Shown here in pieces: positions 11,311 to 24,304 of a DNA stretch of 64,000 nt (position 1 is its first letter; each line of letters starts with the position of its first letter). This DNA is from Lichtheimia corymbifera B2541 (taxonomy: Eukaryota; Mucoromycota; Mucoromycetes; Mucorales; Lichtheimiaceae), in the NCBI GenBank assembly GCA_000697475.1, contig JNEU01000978.1, forward strand, positions 124,001-188,000. The letters run 5' to 3'. The notes under the pieces are model-generated. The model was not told the DNA's origin, made no database searches, and saw only the letters and a program-made list of their open reading frames with translations. Both the position numbers and the translations under genes were made by a program.

Positions 11311-12091
11311 TATCCACCACCTAATTAACACATATAAAAATCCAACTTCTGTAGTCCAGTGAAGTATCATTCATCTCGTAAATGTTGATGCCGCAAGTCT
11401 GTCTTGTTCTTTTCCCTCTTCCTCCGACACCCTTTGAGATCATTTTCGGCTTCCTTCTTGAATTACATATATCCTCATCCCCATTTGGGTGGTCAAGAAC
11501 ATCCATATTCACGTGTCATAATCTTTAAATTTCTTCTCTCTCTCTCTATTTTCTACTCCTCCGATCGCCGAGTTTGCATCCAACATACCTAGCAATAAAA
11601 TCTAACCCAAATCTCCCTCTTGCTATATTGATGCTTCACGTGTCTAATATATTGGTTGGGAAAACTAGTCATTCTATTATCAGCTCCAAGTCAATGAAAC
11701 TGGGATTGAATTAACCAATGCGCTAAAGGTGGTCTAAAGTGTCGGCCACGTGGTGCAGCTGCACTACATCTTTGTCCCACATGACATTCCAAACACCACT
11801 ACAATCCTGTCAAAACTTGATGACTTGCTGCGTGAATACATTTTCCGCATCATAGATGCGCACTGTTTTCTTGCTTCCTAAAACAGATCTTATCTCCATG
11901 AAGTTGACGTTGCTATGTACTATGGAACGCATATTGGTGTCATGTAATGTCAATCTGAAATGACTAGCGATGTTGTATTTATGGATACGGTGTTTGACAA
12001 AGATATAAATGTAAGCAGCATGACGAAAGGTAAATGACATATAACTATAGCAGTATAGATAAAAGCTGGTTTTGGAAGTGATTGACTAGGA
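11311..12091. other. Intergenic between convergent septin and Rab6 genes
   Basis: About 780 bases between two 3' ends. A ct-rich tract (tctctctctctatt) lies at about 11535-11550. No tRNA, no domain-bearing frame and no clear repeat were found. It presumably holds both 3' UTRs. Confidence 0.6.
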
Positions 12092-13283
<1,192 letters not shown>

Positions 13284-13711
13284 TGCGGAAAAGAAGAGAG
13301 AGAGATAGATAAAAAGGAATAAGGGCTGGAACGAGCGGGTATTTTTCTGCGGGTCATGCAAGTGGAGCTCACCTTCTCAGCAGATCAATATAGCCTGACA
13401 TCATTGCTCGCTCAACGTATGACAACGTATCACAGACTTTCCATCTACGGTCATATTCATGCGTCTCCATAGCTTCTGTCAATAACCACGTTGTTCTACA
13501 CACTCGAACACAGGATACGCCAAATAAAATATTGTTGATTAAGCTCTGTTCATGGAGCTGTGTAAAAGCAATGAGAAAAACACAGATTGGAAAGGGGTTG
13601 GTTGGTTGGTTGGTGATGATGATGATGAAGGTGAAGGTTCAACAAGCAGCAGAAGCAATAGTAAAAAAACAACGTATTTTCTCTTCTCTCTAAGCAAAGG
13701 ATGACATTCAA
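13284..13711. other. Rab6 upstream region and septin 3' flank
   Basis: About 430 bases. It contains four consecutive ggtt units at about 13597-13614 followed by gatgat repeats. It should include the Rab6 promoter and the 3' UTR of the Cdc11-type septin. No gene seen. Confidence 0.55.
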
Positions 13712-15715
13712 TTAAGCATCTGCAATCTGGGCTTGAGCGAGTCTCGATTCGAGGTTACGCAAAGCTTCTTCCTTGTTCATGAGCTCGGCACGTTTTTCTT
13801 GAATTTCCCGTTGTACCTTCAGTTCAATGTCGCGTAGCTGATAATTAGCAACAAGGCGTTAGACGTAGGGACACAGCTTCCACCACACGCGCGCGTCATA
13901 TACATGCGTGTTGTAGAAGGGAGGAAGCGGGGGAGGTTTATAATATGGGACAGAAGCCCTATTATGGTAATTACCTTTTCTTCTTCCTTTCGCAATTGTT
14001 CTTCCTTCAAACGCACAGTTTGGCTTGCCATATCATCTGCATTGAGCGAGGCATCCCTATCGCCACTATAAACACGAACCATGCATTAATCCTCTAATTG
14101 CATGAAATCATAAACCCTGTATCTACACCAACACTTGCTCTGATTCGCCATTATTGACTGTGCGGCTAAGCTTCTCAGTACGATAGTTTTCATATAAAAA
14201 GTCGTGGGTGATTTCTTTCAAGTCTTGAAGATGGGAGCTACCAGAACTGAAAAGATTGATATCGTGGTGTAAATTGCGTGGATAGTTATATATGGCCAAA
14301 CCCTCCCTTTTACATGTATGCCACGTACCTCAATAATGCTGATCGTAGACGAGCAAAGTCCGAGTGTTGGGGATTGTCAACTATAAACAAAGTGAATAAA
14401 GGTTGCATATATAAACGTTTATTATAGCACATACCTTCCACAGCACCCCATGGATACTGACGACCACGTACTGTGCGACCATCAATGGTGATTTCCTCAT
14501 CGCTACCTATAATGGCAAATGGAAGCAATGCACGTAACTCGCTATTTTCCTCAATGGTATCTTCATCATCCTCCTCAACGTCATAGGGGAAGTTGTAAAT
14601 GGGAATATTGTAGTGTTCAATATCCTCCATGATCTATCAACATGGAATTCAATATTAGGTTTCTCTAGTACTTTGGTCCTTGAAGGATGATTTACCCTGC
14701 GTTTGAAATCCTTAAGTTCTTGGGGTGTCAGTGAATCTGCACGACCCACCACAGGGATTACATTGACTCTGGGGCTCAGTCGACGCATGAGCTCAATATC
14801 GATCTCACGGAGACTTAAAAGTATCATCATCAATAAATGGGGCGTGTTACCAAAAGCAAGCGGCATGAATTACTTACGCATGGCCTGTCGGTGAGATAAA
14901 GTACAAGAGAGCATGTACACGGTTATCTCGGAAGCGTGGATTACGCTTGATACGCGATTCCTCGGCAAGAATATCATCATATTGTCGTTCTAGATACCCG
15001 ACAATCTCTTGGAAGCTGCCATGTACTAATTAGTCAAATGGCATGTCAGCTTGTTGTTGAAGCAACTCACCATCGTTCGTTATCAATGTTGTCGCCAAAG
15101 CCAGGTGTATCGACGATGGTGAGTGAAATCCTGCGTAAGAAAAAACCGGGGCAAAGGAAAAAAAGGAGACAAAAGGGGTGTATGTGTGAGTGAGTGAATG
15201 AGTGAGAGATGCGAGGGATTGGATATAAACTTGCTCATGCAACATGTTTCTTTTGCCTATCCCATCCTTCATCCCTCATCATCGTTTACATACCTCACAC
15301 CATCTTCGTCGAGTTCTAAATGACATATCGAGTTTAATGTTAAAAAGGAATGATTCAAGCTCAAGGTTAATCATATTACCAACGGATACCGGCTTGATAG
15401 TAATTCCTTCTTCATTATGCGCTTCTTCAGGGCTGTCACAAACTTTCTTTGCCAATACACTGGAATTGCACAATGTGTTGACAAAAGTCGTACGACCCGT
15501 ACCGGAAGCACCTGTACGAGAAATGATTAGGAGGACAACAATAACGTGAGACAGTCTACCACATGCACAAGCCAATACACATACCAACAACCATCAGTGT
15601 AAATTGAAAGCCCTTTTTGACATTTTTTCTACGTCCACCAAGTCTCTGATATTCTTGTAAGCGAAACATACAATGCCATTCTATAGCTATGATCGTAGAT
15701 ACTTACGTGAGCCAT
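13712..15715 (-). CDS. cdc11: Septin, Cdc11 type
   Basis: Twelve exons from 15715 down to 13712 (including a 9-base first exon, 15707-15715, and a 22-base exon, 15294-15315) join to about 375 residues. The P-loop reads GASGTGRTTFVNTL with Arg at residue 30 where most GTPases have Lys; yeast Cdc11 also has Arg there, so this is a group trait rather than damage. Other motifs: DTPGFGDN (82 onward), GRAD (164-167), IKRNPRFRDNRVHALLYFISPTGH, and YNIPIYNFPYD with RGRQYPWG, all close to Cdc11. The C-terminal ~75 residues are rich in Glu, Lys, Arg and Leu and fit the septin coiled coil. The donor of the tenth exon (near 14127) is the least certain junction because the nearest gtgttg site gives the wrong phase; a gtagat donor restores it. 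Cdc11 sits at filament ends or centres in yeast. Confidence 0.9.
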
Positions 15716-16050
15716 GACTATTCAAATAGGAAGGAAAGGGAAAAGAAAGATAGACCAAGAGAAAGAGTGAATGAGAATGGAAACGGGATGGAAGAAGAAA
15801 AAAAGGGTCTACTTGTGTGGAAGAGAAAGAAAGCAAAGGGGGTGGATTATAAGGGTGATATAGGAGTTGTTGAAGGGCAAGGGTCAAACATGTATGTACC
15901 TTGATGATGATAAGCTCCTTCAACCAAACATCAAGCACACGATGGATCATCTTTTTTTTTTCCTCTCTCTTTTTTTTATTACTTTTGAAATGATGTTGAG
16001 ATGATGGTGAATCTAACGAATGTTGGGTGGGGAGGGTGTGATGGGATTAT
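15716..16050. other. Septin upstream region and PPR 3' flank
   Basis: About 335 bases. Purine-rich on the plus strand (gaaagg/gaaaga runs at 15725-15840), so pyrimidine-rich upstream of the septin on its own strand, as often found before fungal starts. Runs of t occur at 15951-15980. No gene. Confidence 0.55.
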
Positions 16051-18363
16051 CTATTGTCTATCATGATGCAATATATCATTCTTCCAGAGTTCGAGTGCTT
16101 CAATTTCATCTTGAGAGAAATCCTTCTTTTTTGCAAAGCTGATCAGAGTATTTACAGTCTTTTCATCCACGAGGGGGCGTGGGTCAACCAGTGAATTGGC
16201 GGAGTGAGCAGGCCGCATTTCTTCATCCACCACCCTTTTCGCTTCCTCCCAGCCATCTCGACCCTTGCTTCGACATAGGCATTCCACATAAGAACAATAG
16301 TTGTTGGTATTGAGGTCGAATCTGGATTGTTTGAGCGTATGCCAAATATCACGTGCATGGTAATTGTATCCATTATGGCCACAGCTGTCGAGAACGATGG
16401 AAACGGTGGTTTGATCAATGGCAGTTTCAGGGGCTGAGGAAAGAGCCAACATCTCCCACATCTGCAGCACAATATGGCCATCCCCAACTCGGTTGTATGC
16501 ATTCATTAACGCGTTGTAGACTGCTGTATCCGGATCAAAGTACAAATCCATGCGAATCAATTTGTGCACTTGCTCCAACACGTAGGCATCCTTATACTTT
16601 GCACATGCATGCAATATGGCGGTATATACATGTGCATTAGGCCGTATCATCGATCGTCGCATGTCGTTAAATAATGCAAGCGCTGTCAAAAGCATAGGCT
16701 GTGATCGTCCATCCAGTCCTTGAATAGGTGTATCATCAACGGTGTATGCATAATGGGGTGCCGGTCGATCTCCAAAATCAAGTTCTTGTCCTGGTAACCG
16801 CGTCATGGCTGATATCAGTGTGGTGTAAAATGTCGCATCCATGTTGAAACGCTCCTTTCCAGCATCCGATCCATGCACAAATTCACGCAGCTCATAGTAA
16901 ATATCCATGGCATCATCCACAAGCTCATCATTGATATAGGCCAACATCAAACTCGTATACGTCGCAATATCAGCCTTTTGAGTGTTGTATCGGAACACCC
17001 TGTCGTACAGGTTTTGCGCCTGCAAAGATCGACCTTGTTTGGCAAGTCCACTTAGCAGCCCATTGTATGCTTGTGTATCCAGTTGTAAAGGCGAGTTGTT
17101 GCTGTGCTGTTCGACTATTGTCAATATCCGATCCAGCTGTGTCGAATCTTTTTCTTGTGATGCAAGGTTGGCAAGTGACGAAAGTACTCGTTCGTTGGGT
17201 GCAATCGATTGTTGAATCATCTCATCAAAGCGTTTCAGTGCTCCTTCCACATTACCAAGCCGTGCTTCTGCATCCATCAACGCGCCATAGGTGACTACAT
17301 CGGGAGCGCATCCAGCTTTGTTGTGCATCTCATCGAATAATTTGAAAGCTTGTTCTGGCTTGTCGAGCTTGAGACATGCGTCGAGTAAAAGATTGTAAGT
17401 GACAACGTCAGGGCGCAAGCTTTTTGGAAGAGTATAAAAGAGGTCGAGAGCACCTTGGAGATCCTGTGCAGCATTTGCCTTGTATGCTAGCATGTTGTTC
17501 AGTGTATACAAGTCAATGTTGGCGTTCTTTTTGGCAAGGATATCTGCATATACACGGTCGCCTATCGTTGTATTGTTTGCTTTGGTGGCGATGTTGAGCA
17601 TAGTGGAAAAGGTATAATTGTCGGGCATGACGCCATCGTGCTGCATTTTGTCATAAAGTTGATATGCCATATCTCGATCCGTATCAGCCAAAAGATGGAT
17701 CAATGTGTTATAGCTGCCAACATCGCGTGGAATCTGCCGTTCCATCATCTCATCCAATAACTGTAGCGCCTTTTGACTATCGCCGGCTCGCTTGTAGCAT
17801 CCAAGTAGCGTGTTGTAAGTGAATGTGTTGGCTTTGATATCATGCTGCAACATTTGCTCAAGGACATTGTGTGCTTTTTCAGGTCGATTATGAACACCAT
17901 ACGCATACATCAGAGCATGATACTCGAACGCCTGAGGAGCAAGACCAAACCGTGTCTCCATGGTATTGACAATATCCTGCACCAACACGAGATCGGATTG
18001 CTTACGACTCTTGCGTGCAATAAGCAACAAGCTGCGAATCGTCTCTCGACTCAAGTTGTCATTGCCTCGGTTGATAAGCTCAAAGGACTTTCGCGCCTGC
18101 GCCAGATTGTGTTGTTCAATGGCACGTTCAAGGGTTGCTGATTCATCGTTCGCTGTCAGTGTCGAGTAACAAAAGCGATTATGAGATCCCGTGGTCGATC
18201 GTGCATTGTCGACTAGCAAGGAATGGCGTGTCAAATAAAGTCGACATGGCTGTGAGACTCGTCGTTTTGCTGTGGATGTCAATAAAGCTGCTCCAAGCCT
18301 TGCGCTTGTTCGTGGCAACATGGTCAGCTTGGAAACGTTGCTAAACAAAACAAATTTGTCCAC
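16051..18363 (-). CDS. Mitochondrial pentatricopeptide repeat (PPR) protein
   Basis: A single uninterrupted frame of 770 codons. PPR proteins bind organelle RNA through stacked 35-residue helical hairpins and act in its processing, stability or translation. Many repeats are visible from about residue 140 to 480, with consensus pieces such as NTFTYNTLLGCYKRAGDSQKA, SYNTLIHLLA, DNYTFSTMLNIA, DVVTYNLLLDACLKL and DVVTYGALMDAEARL; weaker repeats follow to about 730. The first 60 residues are basic and hydroxylated with few acids, a mitochondrial presequence. A second Met at residue 15 (18321) is an equally good or better start, since the leader proper begins MLPRTSARLG. Which transcript it acts on cannot be read from the sequence. 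It is intron-free, unlike nearly all neighbours. Confidence 0.92.
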   Translation of the reverse strand: MDKFVLFSNVSKLTMLPRTSARLGAALLTSTAKRRVSQPCRLYLTRHSLLVDNARSTTGSHNRFCYSTLTANDESATLERAIEQHNLAQARKSFELINRGNDNLSRETIRSLLLIARKSRKQSDLVLVQDIVNTMETRFGLAPQAFEYHALMYAYGVHNRPEKAHNVLEQMLQHDIKANTFTYNTLLGCYKRAGDSQKALQLLDEMMERQIPRDVGSYNTLIHLLADTDRDMAYQLYDKMQHDGVMPDNYTFSTMLNIATKANNTTIGDRVYADILAKKNANIDLYTLNNMLAYKANAAQDLQGALDLFYTLPKSLRPDVVTYNLLLDACLKLDKPEQAFKLFDEMHNKAGCAPDVVTYGALMDAEARLGNVEGALKRFDEMIQQSIAPNERVLSSLANLASQEKDSTQLDRILTIVEQHSNNSPLQLDTQAYNGLLSGLAKQGRSLQAQNLYDRVFRYNTQKADIATYTSLMLAYINDELVDDAMDIYYELREFVHGSDAGKERFNMDATFYTTLISAMTRLPGQELDFGDRPAPHYAYTVDDTPIQGLDGRSQPMLLTALALFNDMRRSMIRPNAHVYTAILHACAKYKDAYVLEQVHKLIRMDLYFDPDTAVYNALMNAYNRVGDGHIVLQMWEMLALSSAPETAIDQTTVSIVLDSCGHNGYNYHARDIWHTLKQSRFDLNTNNYCSYVECLCRSKGRDGWEEAKRVVDEEMRPAHSANSLVDPRPLVDEKTVNTLISFAKKKDFSQDEIEALELWKNDILHHDRQ

Positions 18364-19832
18364 TTTGGCTGGTTACCTCCCGACAACAACTTTCATAGGC
18401 CAATCTTTCCATTAATACAGCGACGGCGACAATACCACCACTACTACCATTAATACTACTACTACTTCCACCACCACCACCATTGTATCTATTCATTGTT
18501 CCACATAAACAAGTTCATTTGACCCACCAGCTTGGGATGATCCTACTGGCAAACCTAATTTATAATTGTCCAAAGAAAGAAAAGACCATTGCCATGGAAC
18601 CGGTAAAAATGTGGGGTAAAGAATCTTTGAGTCACGTTGCCAAGCAAAATGTACTATTTAGTCATTGCCAAACACAAGTTTGACAAATCATCGTCATATG
18701 CGTGTGCATATTATGTCGTTCCAATGGGACATTGTCTTGTTTTAATAACTGTGGGAGTTTTACGCATGTGATTTGCATTAATGTGTGCCTCGCAAAGACG
18801 TAACCAACATGCCACACGTTGGACTTTTTGGGATGTGTAAGCATCAAATCCAGGAAAATGTGTGTATAACCCTTCAAATCATTGCAATGGTAAGCGTAAA
18901 CAGCTCTCGGAGATCTCGGATACGTTCGCACGGGGGGCGCGTGAGAACAAGTGTATGCCTATAGTAGTGGGTAGTTCCTCAAGCTATGTATTGCACTGTG
19001 ATTGGTTTTAAGCTCAAATCAAATAATGGTAAGGATTGGAGATGACTTACTCCCGCAGGTTGGTGCACTATGACGCTGAATCATAGCCATAGGGGAAGGC
19101 TTGATCCTAATTTCGGTTTGGCGTCTTATGCACCGATTTGTCAGTCAAGATTGGCCACTCCCGGATGTTCCCAGCAGAAAAATATGAAAGCGATAACACA
19201 TGGCCTAAGATATCTCAAAAAGGCGATAAGAGACAATGCACCCTTGTGCGATGAGATAAGTCTAGAAAGCCCGATTGTCAAAGAAAGGCAAACACTATGG
19301 CGAACAGGCCAATCACTGCCCCTGGCTGACAAATACTTTGGGTATCACGAATCGTGTCTTCATTTTCACAACTCCTCCATGTCACGCATGAATTACTTGT
19401 TACATGGCGAAAAAAAAAAAAACATGGCTGGGTTCCAGCATAGTGGATGGATTTATTATTCAACTCGATCAATATGCGATCGTTATAGCTTCAAGCTTTG
19501 TATTGTAGACATCATTTTTGGGTGCACAAGGGAGTCTAATATACTGGTGTGGGTTTTTGTGATCCCATTTACACGTCGCACCACAAGAGTAAGCTACATC
19601 GACCTTTTTTCGCAAGCAAGCCATGATCTTTGTCCCACGATCCCATTTTACATTCACACCCGTTGTCTGATCGCTTTATCTTGCATATGCGATTTTCCTA
19701 TCGAAGAGTGGGGCCCGATGGACCAGGAAACTTTCACATAAAAGGGACCCATCTTTTTCCCCTTTGTCACATTTGATTGATTGAAACACTTTTTTTCTTA
19801 CACACATATATTTTCAAAACTGACTCCCTTCG
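18364..19832. other. Intergenic between divergent PPR and permease genes
   Basis: About 1.47 kb. Just upstream of the PPR gene is a triplet-rich tract (cac/tac units, 18430-18483). A 223-codon frame lies at 19070-19741 but its composition is unlike neighbouring proteins, no domain or splice partner is visible, and it ends in the presumed permease promoter, so it is not called. The rest should hold two promoters. No RNA gene was recognised. Confidence 0.55.
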
Positions 19833-22197
19833 ATGGCATTTGGATTGCTCGACAGCAAAAGCAAAACAACCGAGAAGCAGGTTGAAAATGGCACCCCTGG
19901 TGTTGACGCAGATGAAGAGCTCTTGCGACAACTCGGCTATGAACAGGTACTATATACCTCCATTCTCTTTCATCTTCTTTCTCAGGGATGGTCATCCTAA
20001 CGCACATGCATGCACATGCATAACCTTCTAAATCATAGGATTTGAGCCGTTCCATTAATGCCTTTTCTAACTTTGCAATTGCCTTTTCTTGTTGCTCAGT
20101 ATTATCGGGCTTGACTCCCGTATGTAAAGACCCATTTTGTAAATCCCTCATCATACTAATCGAAAATACATTGTCCTATATATTAGATGTGGGGCGATGC
20201 CATGAATGACAGTGGATCGGTACGTGAAACGCTTGTCATTTTTATAACAAACAAACATAGCTAATAGGAATGATTGAAAATAGCTTGGTGTGATTTGGGG
20301 TTGGCTCATCACCGGTACCTTTACCATGATGGTGGCCATGTCTCTTGCCGAGATTTGTAGTGCCTACCCCACCACGGGTGGTTTGTACTTTTGGACAAGT
20401 CGTCTTGCCCCTGGACCCTACATGCCATTGGCGTGTTGGTTGACGGGCTGGTTCAACTGGATCGGCCTTTGCTTCGGTAAATTCTCATCCTTCTGCTTCC
20501 ATTACCTATCAACCACTTACACGCGGATTTTTCCATAAAGGTATCACCAGTGTCGATTTGGGATTAGCTCAATTCATTGCCGGCGTGATCAATGTTTGGT
20601 AAGTTTGTGCATTTTCCCTTGCCATATATTCGTGCAAACCTTAATTCTATTATTCTAGGCAACCCGAGGTGGATACGTCCGTGTACATGCAATATGGTAT
20701 CTATGTTGGTATCATCATTGTCCACGGTATTCTCAACTCGATCGCCGTCAAGTTTAATGGTTTCATCAACCAATTTGCTTGTAAGTGCATACAAGATCAA
20801 CAAAAAATTGATGCATGCTAATAATACAACCTTAGTCTTTGTCAACATGGCTGGCATTCTCTTTATTGTCATTGTCGGTCTTGCCATCACTCGTCCTCTT
20901 GCCACTGGTAGCTTTGTGGTAAGTTGTGTATAACAACGTGACCATTGACAGCGTGGGAGCTCACTCAATCTCTTTTCCAATAATATAGTTTTCAGAGTTT
21001 TACAATGGCTCTGGTTTCTCAAGTAATGGCTATGCCTTCCTTCTTGTGATCCTTCAATCACAGTATACCCTTTCCGGCTATGACAGTGCCGCTCACATGG
21101 CTGAAGGTAAGACCGCCACCCTTCATCGTTATGCAAAATGTAGATTGGTTTTAACTCATCGTGATGATAGAAACCAAAAACTCCCAACACGGCTCTCCAT
21201 TTGGCATTTTGACAGCTGTAGCTGCCAATGCATTCAGTGGTTTCATCTTTTTGATTGGCATCAGCTTTATGGTCAAAGACTTTACTGCTCAAATCACAAG
21301 CGACAGTGCCATCCAGCCTCAGATGGTACAGGTGTTCTTAGACGGCGTTGGTAAATCAAGATGTTGTGGGGCGAAAAAAGATGGCCAGGACCACTAACAC
21401 TCAATTACATAGGCCCCGCTTGGACTATGGTCTTCCTGATCTTCGTAATGTTGTCCATTTTCTTTTGTGGCAGCAGTTTAGTCCTGGGATCCTCGAGGAT
21501 GGTTTATGCTTTTTCGCGAGATGGCGCAATGCCAATGTCAAAATACTTGCACACCCTCGAGAAACGGACCAACAACCCGGTTTACGCTGTGTGGTTCAAC
21601 ATTACAGTAAGTTTAAAAGACAAAATTACCCTGATTCAAAGCTAGAATAACACATTGATAATCTGCAGGTATCGGGCATCGTTGGTATCCTTTACATGAT
21701 CAACAGCACAGCTTATGAGGCCATTGTCTCTGTCAACACAATCGGCTCCCAGCTCTCGTACCTTGTGCCCATTGTACTCCGTATCACCGTTGCCCGTAAA
21801 ACCTTCAAGCCAGGTATGTCTATCGAACATCAAAGCATACTGCAATATCAATTGCTCATATTCTTGTTTATTAGGTCCTTGGAACCTAGGTCGCTTCTCG
21901 ACTGTGGTTGGTGTTATTTCCTCCTGCTGGCTTATCTTTACATGTTGCCTTTTCATCTGCCCCACCGAAGCTCCCATCACTCCCGATAATATGAACTACG
22001 CCATTGTTCCCTTCGCCTTCATCATGATTCTTTCTGGCGGTTACTTTGCCCTCTTCGCACGAAAATGGTTTACTGGTCCTGTTCGTGTCATTGATGGTCA
22101 AGAAGTCGTGCTCGGAGACGATGATGATTCAGCACCAAAGTCAGCTACAGGTTCTCTCAGAGCCGAATCGATCAAAGTTGACGAAAAGAAAGCATAA
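19833..22197 (+). CDS. Amino-acid/GABA-type permease (APC superfamily)
   Basis: Twelve exons (19833-19946, 20039-20119, 20187-20219, 20284-20476, 20541-20598, 20659-20780, 20836-20918, 20989-21106, 21171-21350, 21413-21606, 21669-21813, 21875-22197) join in frame to 547 residues. The protein is a membrane carrier with about 12 hydrophobic helices. Diagnostic stretches of the fungal GABA/choline/polyamine permease group are present: LSRSINAFSNFAIAFS after a soluble N-terminus, MSLAEICSAYPTTGGLYFW, LACWLTGWFNWIG, SGYDSAAHMAEET and a GSSRMVYAFSRDGAMP loop. Substrate cannot be decided from sequence; GABA, choline, or another amino compound are all possible. The acidic C-terminal tail (residues about 515-547) is cytosolic by prediction. 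Confidence 0.93.
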
Positions 22198-22720
22198 GAT
22201 TTGTTTATATAGTAATTTAATTCGCTTGTAAATATATAAAATGTTGAGCAACGTGACATGTTTCCTTGACGACGAAGTTGTTGGCATGGTACAATCATGC
22301 ATTGATTTTCGGGGTGTGCCTGCCACAATGTGTAACACACAGACAATGAAAAGTCAACTCGGGCAGAGTAAATTTGGCCTCCCATTCTCTTTCCTTTTAA
22401 CTACAATTCACTCAACTTGACAGTGCCAATTGCAACAATTTCTTCGCGACTATACGTTCTTGAACGATGAGACAGCGGCACCATCGGCACTCATTCTTCA
22501 CAATTGACGCAGCGAACAAGCGATGAAGCCAAGGCTTGCCTTTGTGCTCGAGTTCTTTTTCAAGCTTGACGACAGCAAACCACCAGTTCGAGAGGGTGTT
22601 TTTTTAGCATGACGCATCAGTTTTATCATTGACACAACAACTACACCATACTTTGACCATCATCATCTCTTTATTCCCCAAAACACGCGTCATCATCATC
22701 CATTCAGCAAGAGACCTTAC
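22198..22720. other. Intergenic, permease 3' flank
   Basis: About 520 bases. It should include the permease 3' UTR. Nothing else recognised. Confidence 0.5.
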
Positions 22721-23303
22721 ATGATACAGCCGTTTATTAAGGTACAAAAGAGAATCGAGGGTGGGTTGTAAAAGAGATGATCATTAACAAAGTTCATCTT
22801 TATTGAAGCATACGACATAATAGTCAATATGGATGCTGCCATACTAGCCATCATCGGTTGGCCCTCGATACGCTTCATCATCGCTATGAGATTGGCCTAT
22901 GTCACAGCAACGCCCTGATACGAGCATGGAAACGGAAGCATATCAGCAGCAACACCATGGTTACTTCGGCAACGTGTTGGACTTGTGGATCGACATGGTC
23001 AAACTGGGGAGCTATTATGATTACGTTTCACGTCATCAGCAAGGAGGAGATGGACCATACCACATGGATACGACTGAGGTGAATCGTGCATTTGGCAGAA
23101 GGCGCTTCGCAACCATGGATGATATGCAATTCAAGGCACATAGCTTGATCAACTTGCCTGGAGCTACAAGCCTGACATACAATACGATGTTTGGACACAG
23201 CCATAGCAATCCGAGGATCAACCATCAGCAAAAGACAAACGAAGATAAACGTAAGGATTTGCATGGGGACAAAGGATACGCTGTAGCTAATACTGGATTA
23301 TGA
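22721..23303 (+). CDS. Hypothetical two-exon gene, weakly supported
   Basis: A possible first exon of seven codons (22721-22741, ending FIK before gtacaa) can be joined in frame to 22908-23303 by a tcacag acceptor, giving about 138 residues. The product is Gln/His rich with no domain I recognise. The reason for listing it is the resemblance of its first exon and donor to the one at 23994-24014, ahead of the zinc-finger exons. It could instead be non-coding, or the start of a longer, decayed gene; the intron would be unusually long for this region (166 bases). Confidence 0.28.
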
Positions 23304-24304
23304 ACGCAGGCTGATACCATTGCATGTTACGAGAATGAATTGGCAGTGTTATGGCTTACAGGACCAATACCAATGACGGCTGCCAGCTTGTGAAGCCGAA
23401 TATACCGGAAGTCGTTATATCACTCATATGGGATATGTGGCGGCCAAGGATATCTACGCTTGCTTACTATGTTTATCGGTGGAAATGCTATCGACTTTTT
23501 CTTTCAGAAATGAACACTCACACCAACATCTTCGAACAACGCTCGTTGTCGTGGACTTGAGCACAGCAAGTGATGCTTGATGGTAGCTGGAGGATGACCG
23601 ATATTGCCACCTTGTCGTCTCCAGACCCTGATTCATTTTGCTTGGACAATCAACCACACCAAGGCTCTTTGTTAACGTGCCCCAAACCATTTATCAGCTC
23701 ATCACCATCCCCAAGGACCATTCTATCACTCTTTTCTCCTTGTTTGTGTTCACAGAAATACCCACGCCCACCGTGCAGATATAAACATGATGAATGTTGT
23801 CGCCCATCGCTTTTCTCCCACACATTTCTTTCTTTCCATCATACCACTCTTTGATTGCTGACACCTTCAAAATCCCTTGGTGAGTATCATGATCGGGAGT
23901 CCTCTTTTTGAACTATCTATGTGCTAATATTTGTGATGATCCTCAGCATTTCATTGTTATCCTAGTACTTTCATTGTCCTTGTTGTCATTGTGATGTTCG
24001 GCTCTTTTATTAAGGTACAGCCTGATCATCTTGATTGATGAGTTACATGCTCACATTCCTTTCGATATAGCTATGTACTTCCTCCGAAATGCATGAACAA
24101 TTTGAATCGAGTGGCACAGGCTATTATCACAGCCCGCATGGCGATGGTGATATAACGGCTTCCCACTTTGGTTGCCGCATTTATGAACGTGGTCCCACTT
24201 TTGAGCAAGTCCGAGATAAATCTTAGCAAAAATACCAAAATCCGGTAAGGGAAACATGTCCAATGTTTATTAGTACTTGTGCTGATATACCTATGATACC
24301 CAAG
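23304..24304. other. Region ahead of the zinc-finger exons, possible decayed exons
   Basis: About 1 kb without a clear gene. A possible seven-codon exon lies at 23994-24014 (ends FIK, then gtacag). An exon-like frame from 24071 runs in phase with it to an in-frame TAG at 24224, six codons before a gtaagg donor; its tail (TFEQVRDKS, stop, QKYQNP) resembles the end of the finger exon at 24918-24986 (DFERQRHINRVHNP). This suggests a finger exon broken by a stop. A CxxC-containing frame lies around 23390-23570 with no good splice partner. Confidence 0.4.

Noticed and set aside
14240..15511. Arg in the septin P-loop as a sign of inactivation
   Set aside because: Cdc11-type septins, including yeast Cdc11, have Arg at this position.
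19070..19741. 223-codon plus-strand frame ahead of the permease
   Set aside because: No domain, no splice partner, odd composition, overlaps the presumed promoter, and a minus-strand frame overlaps it.
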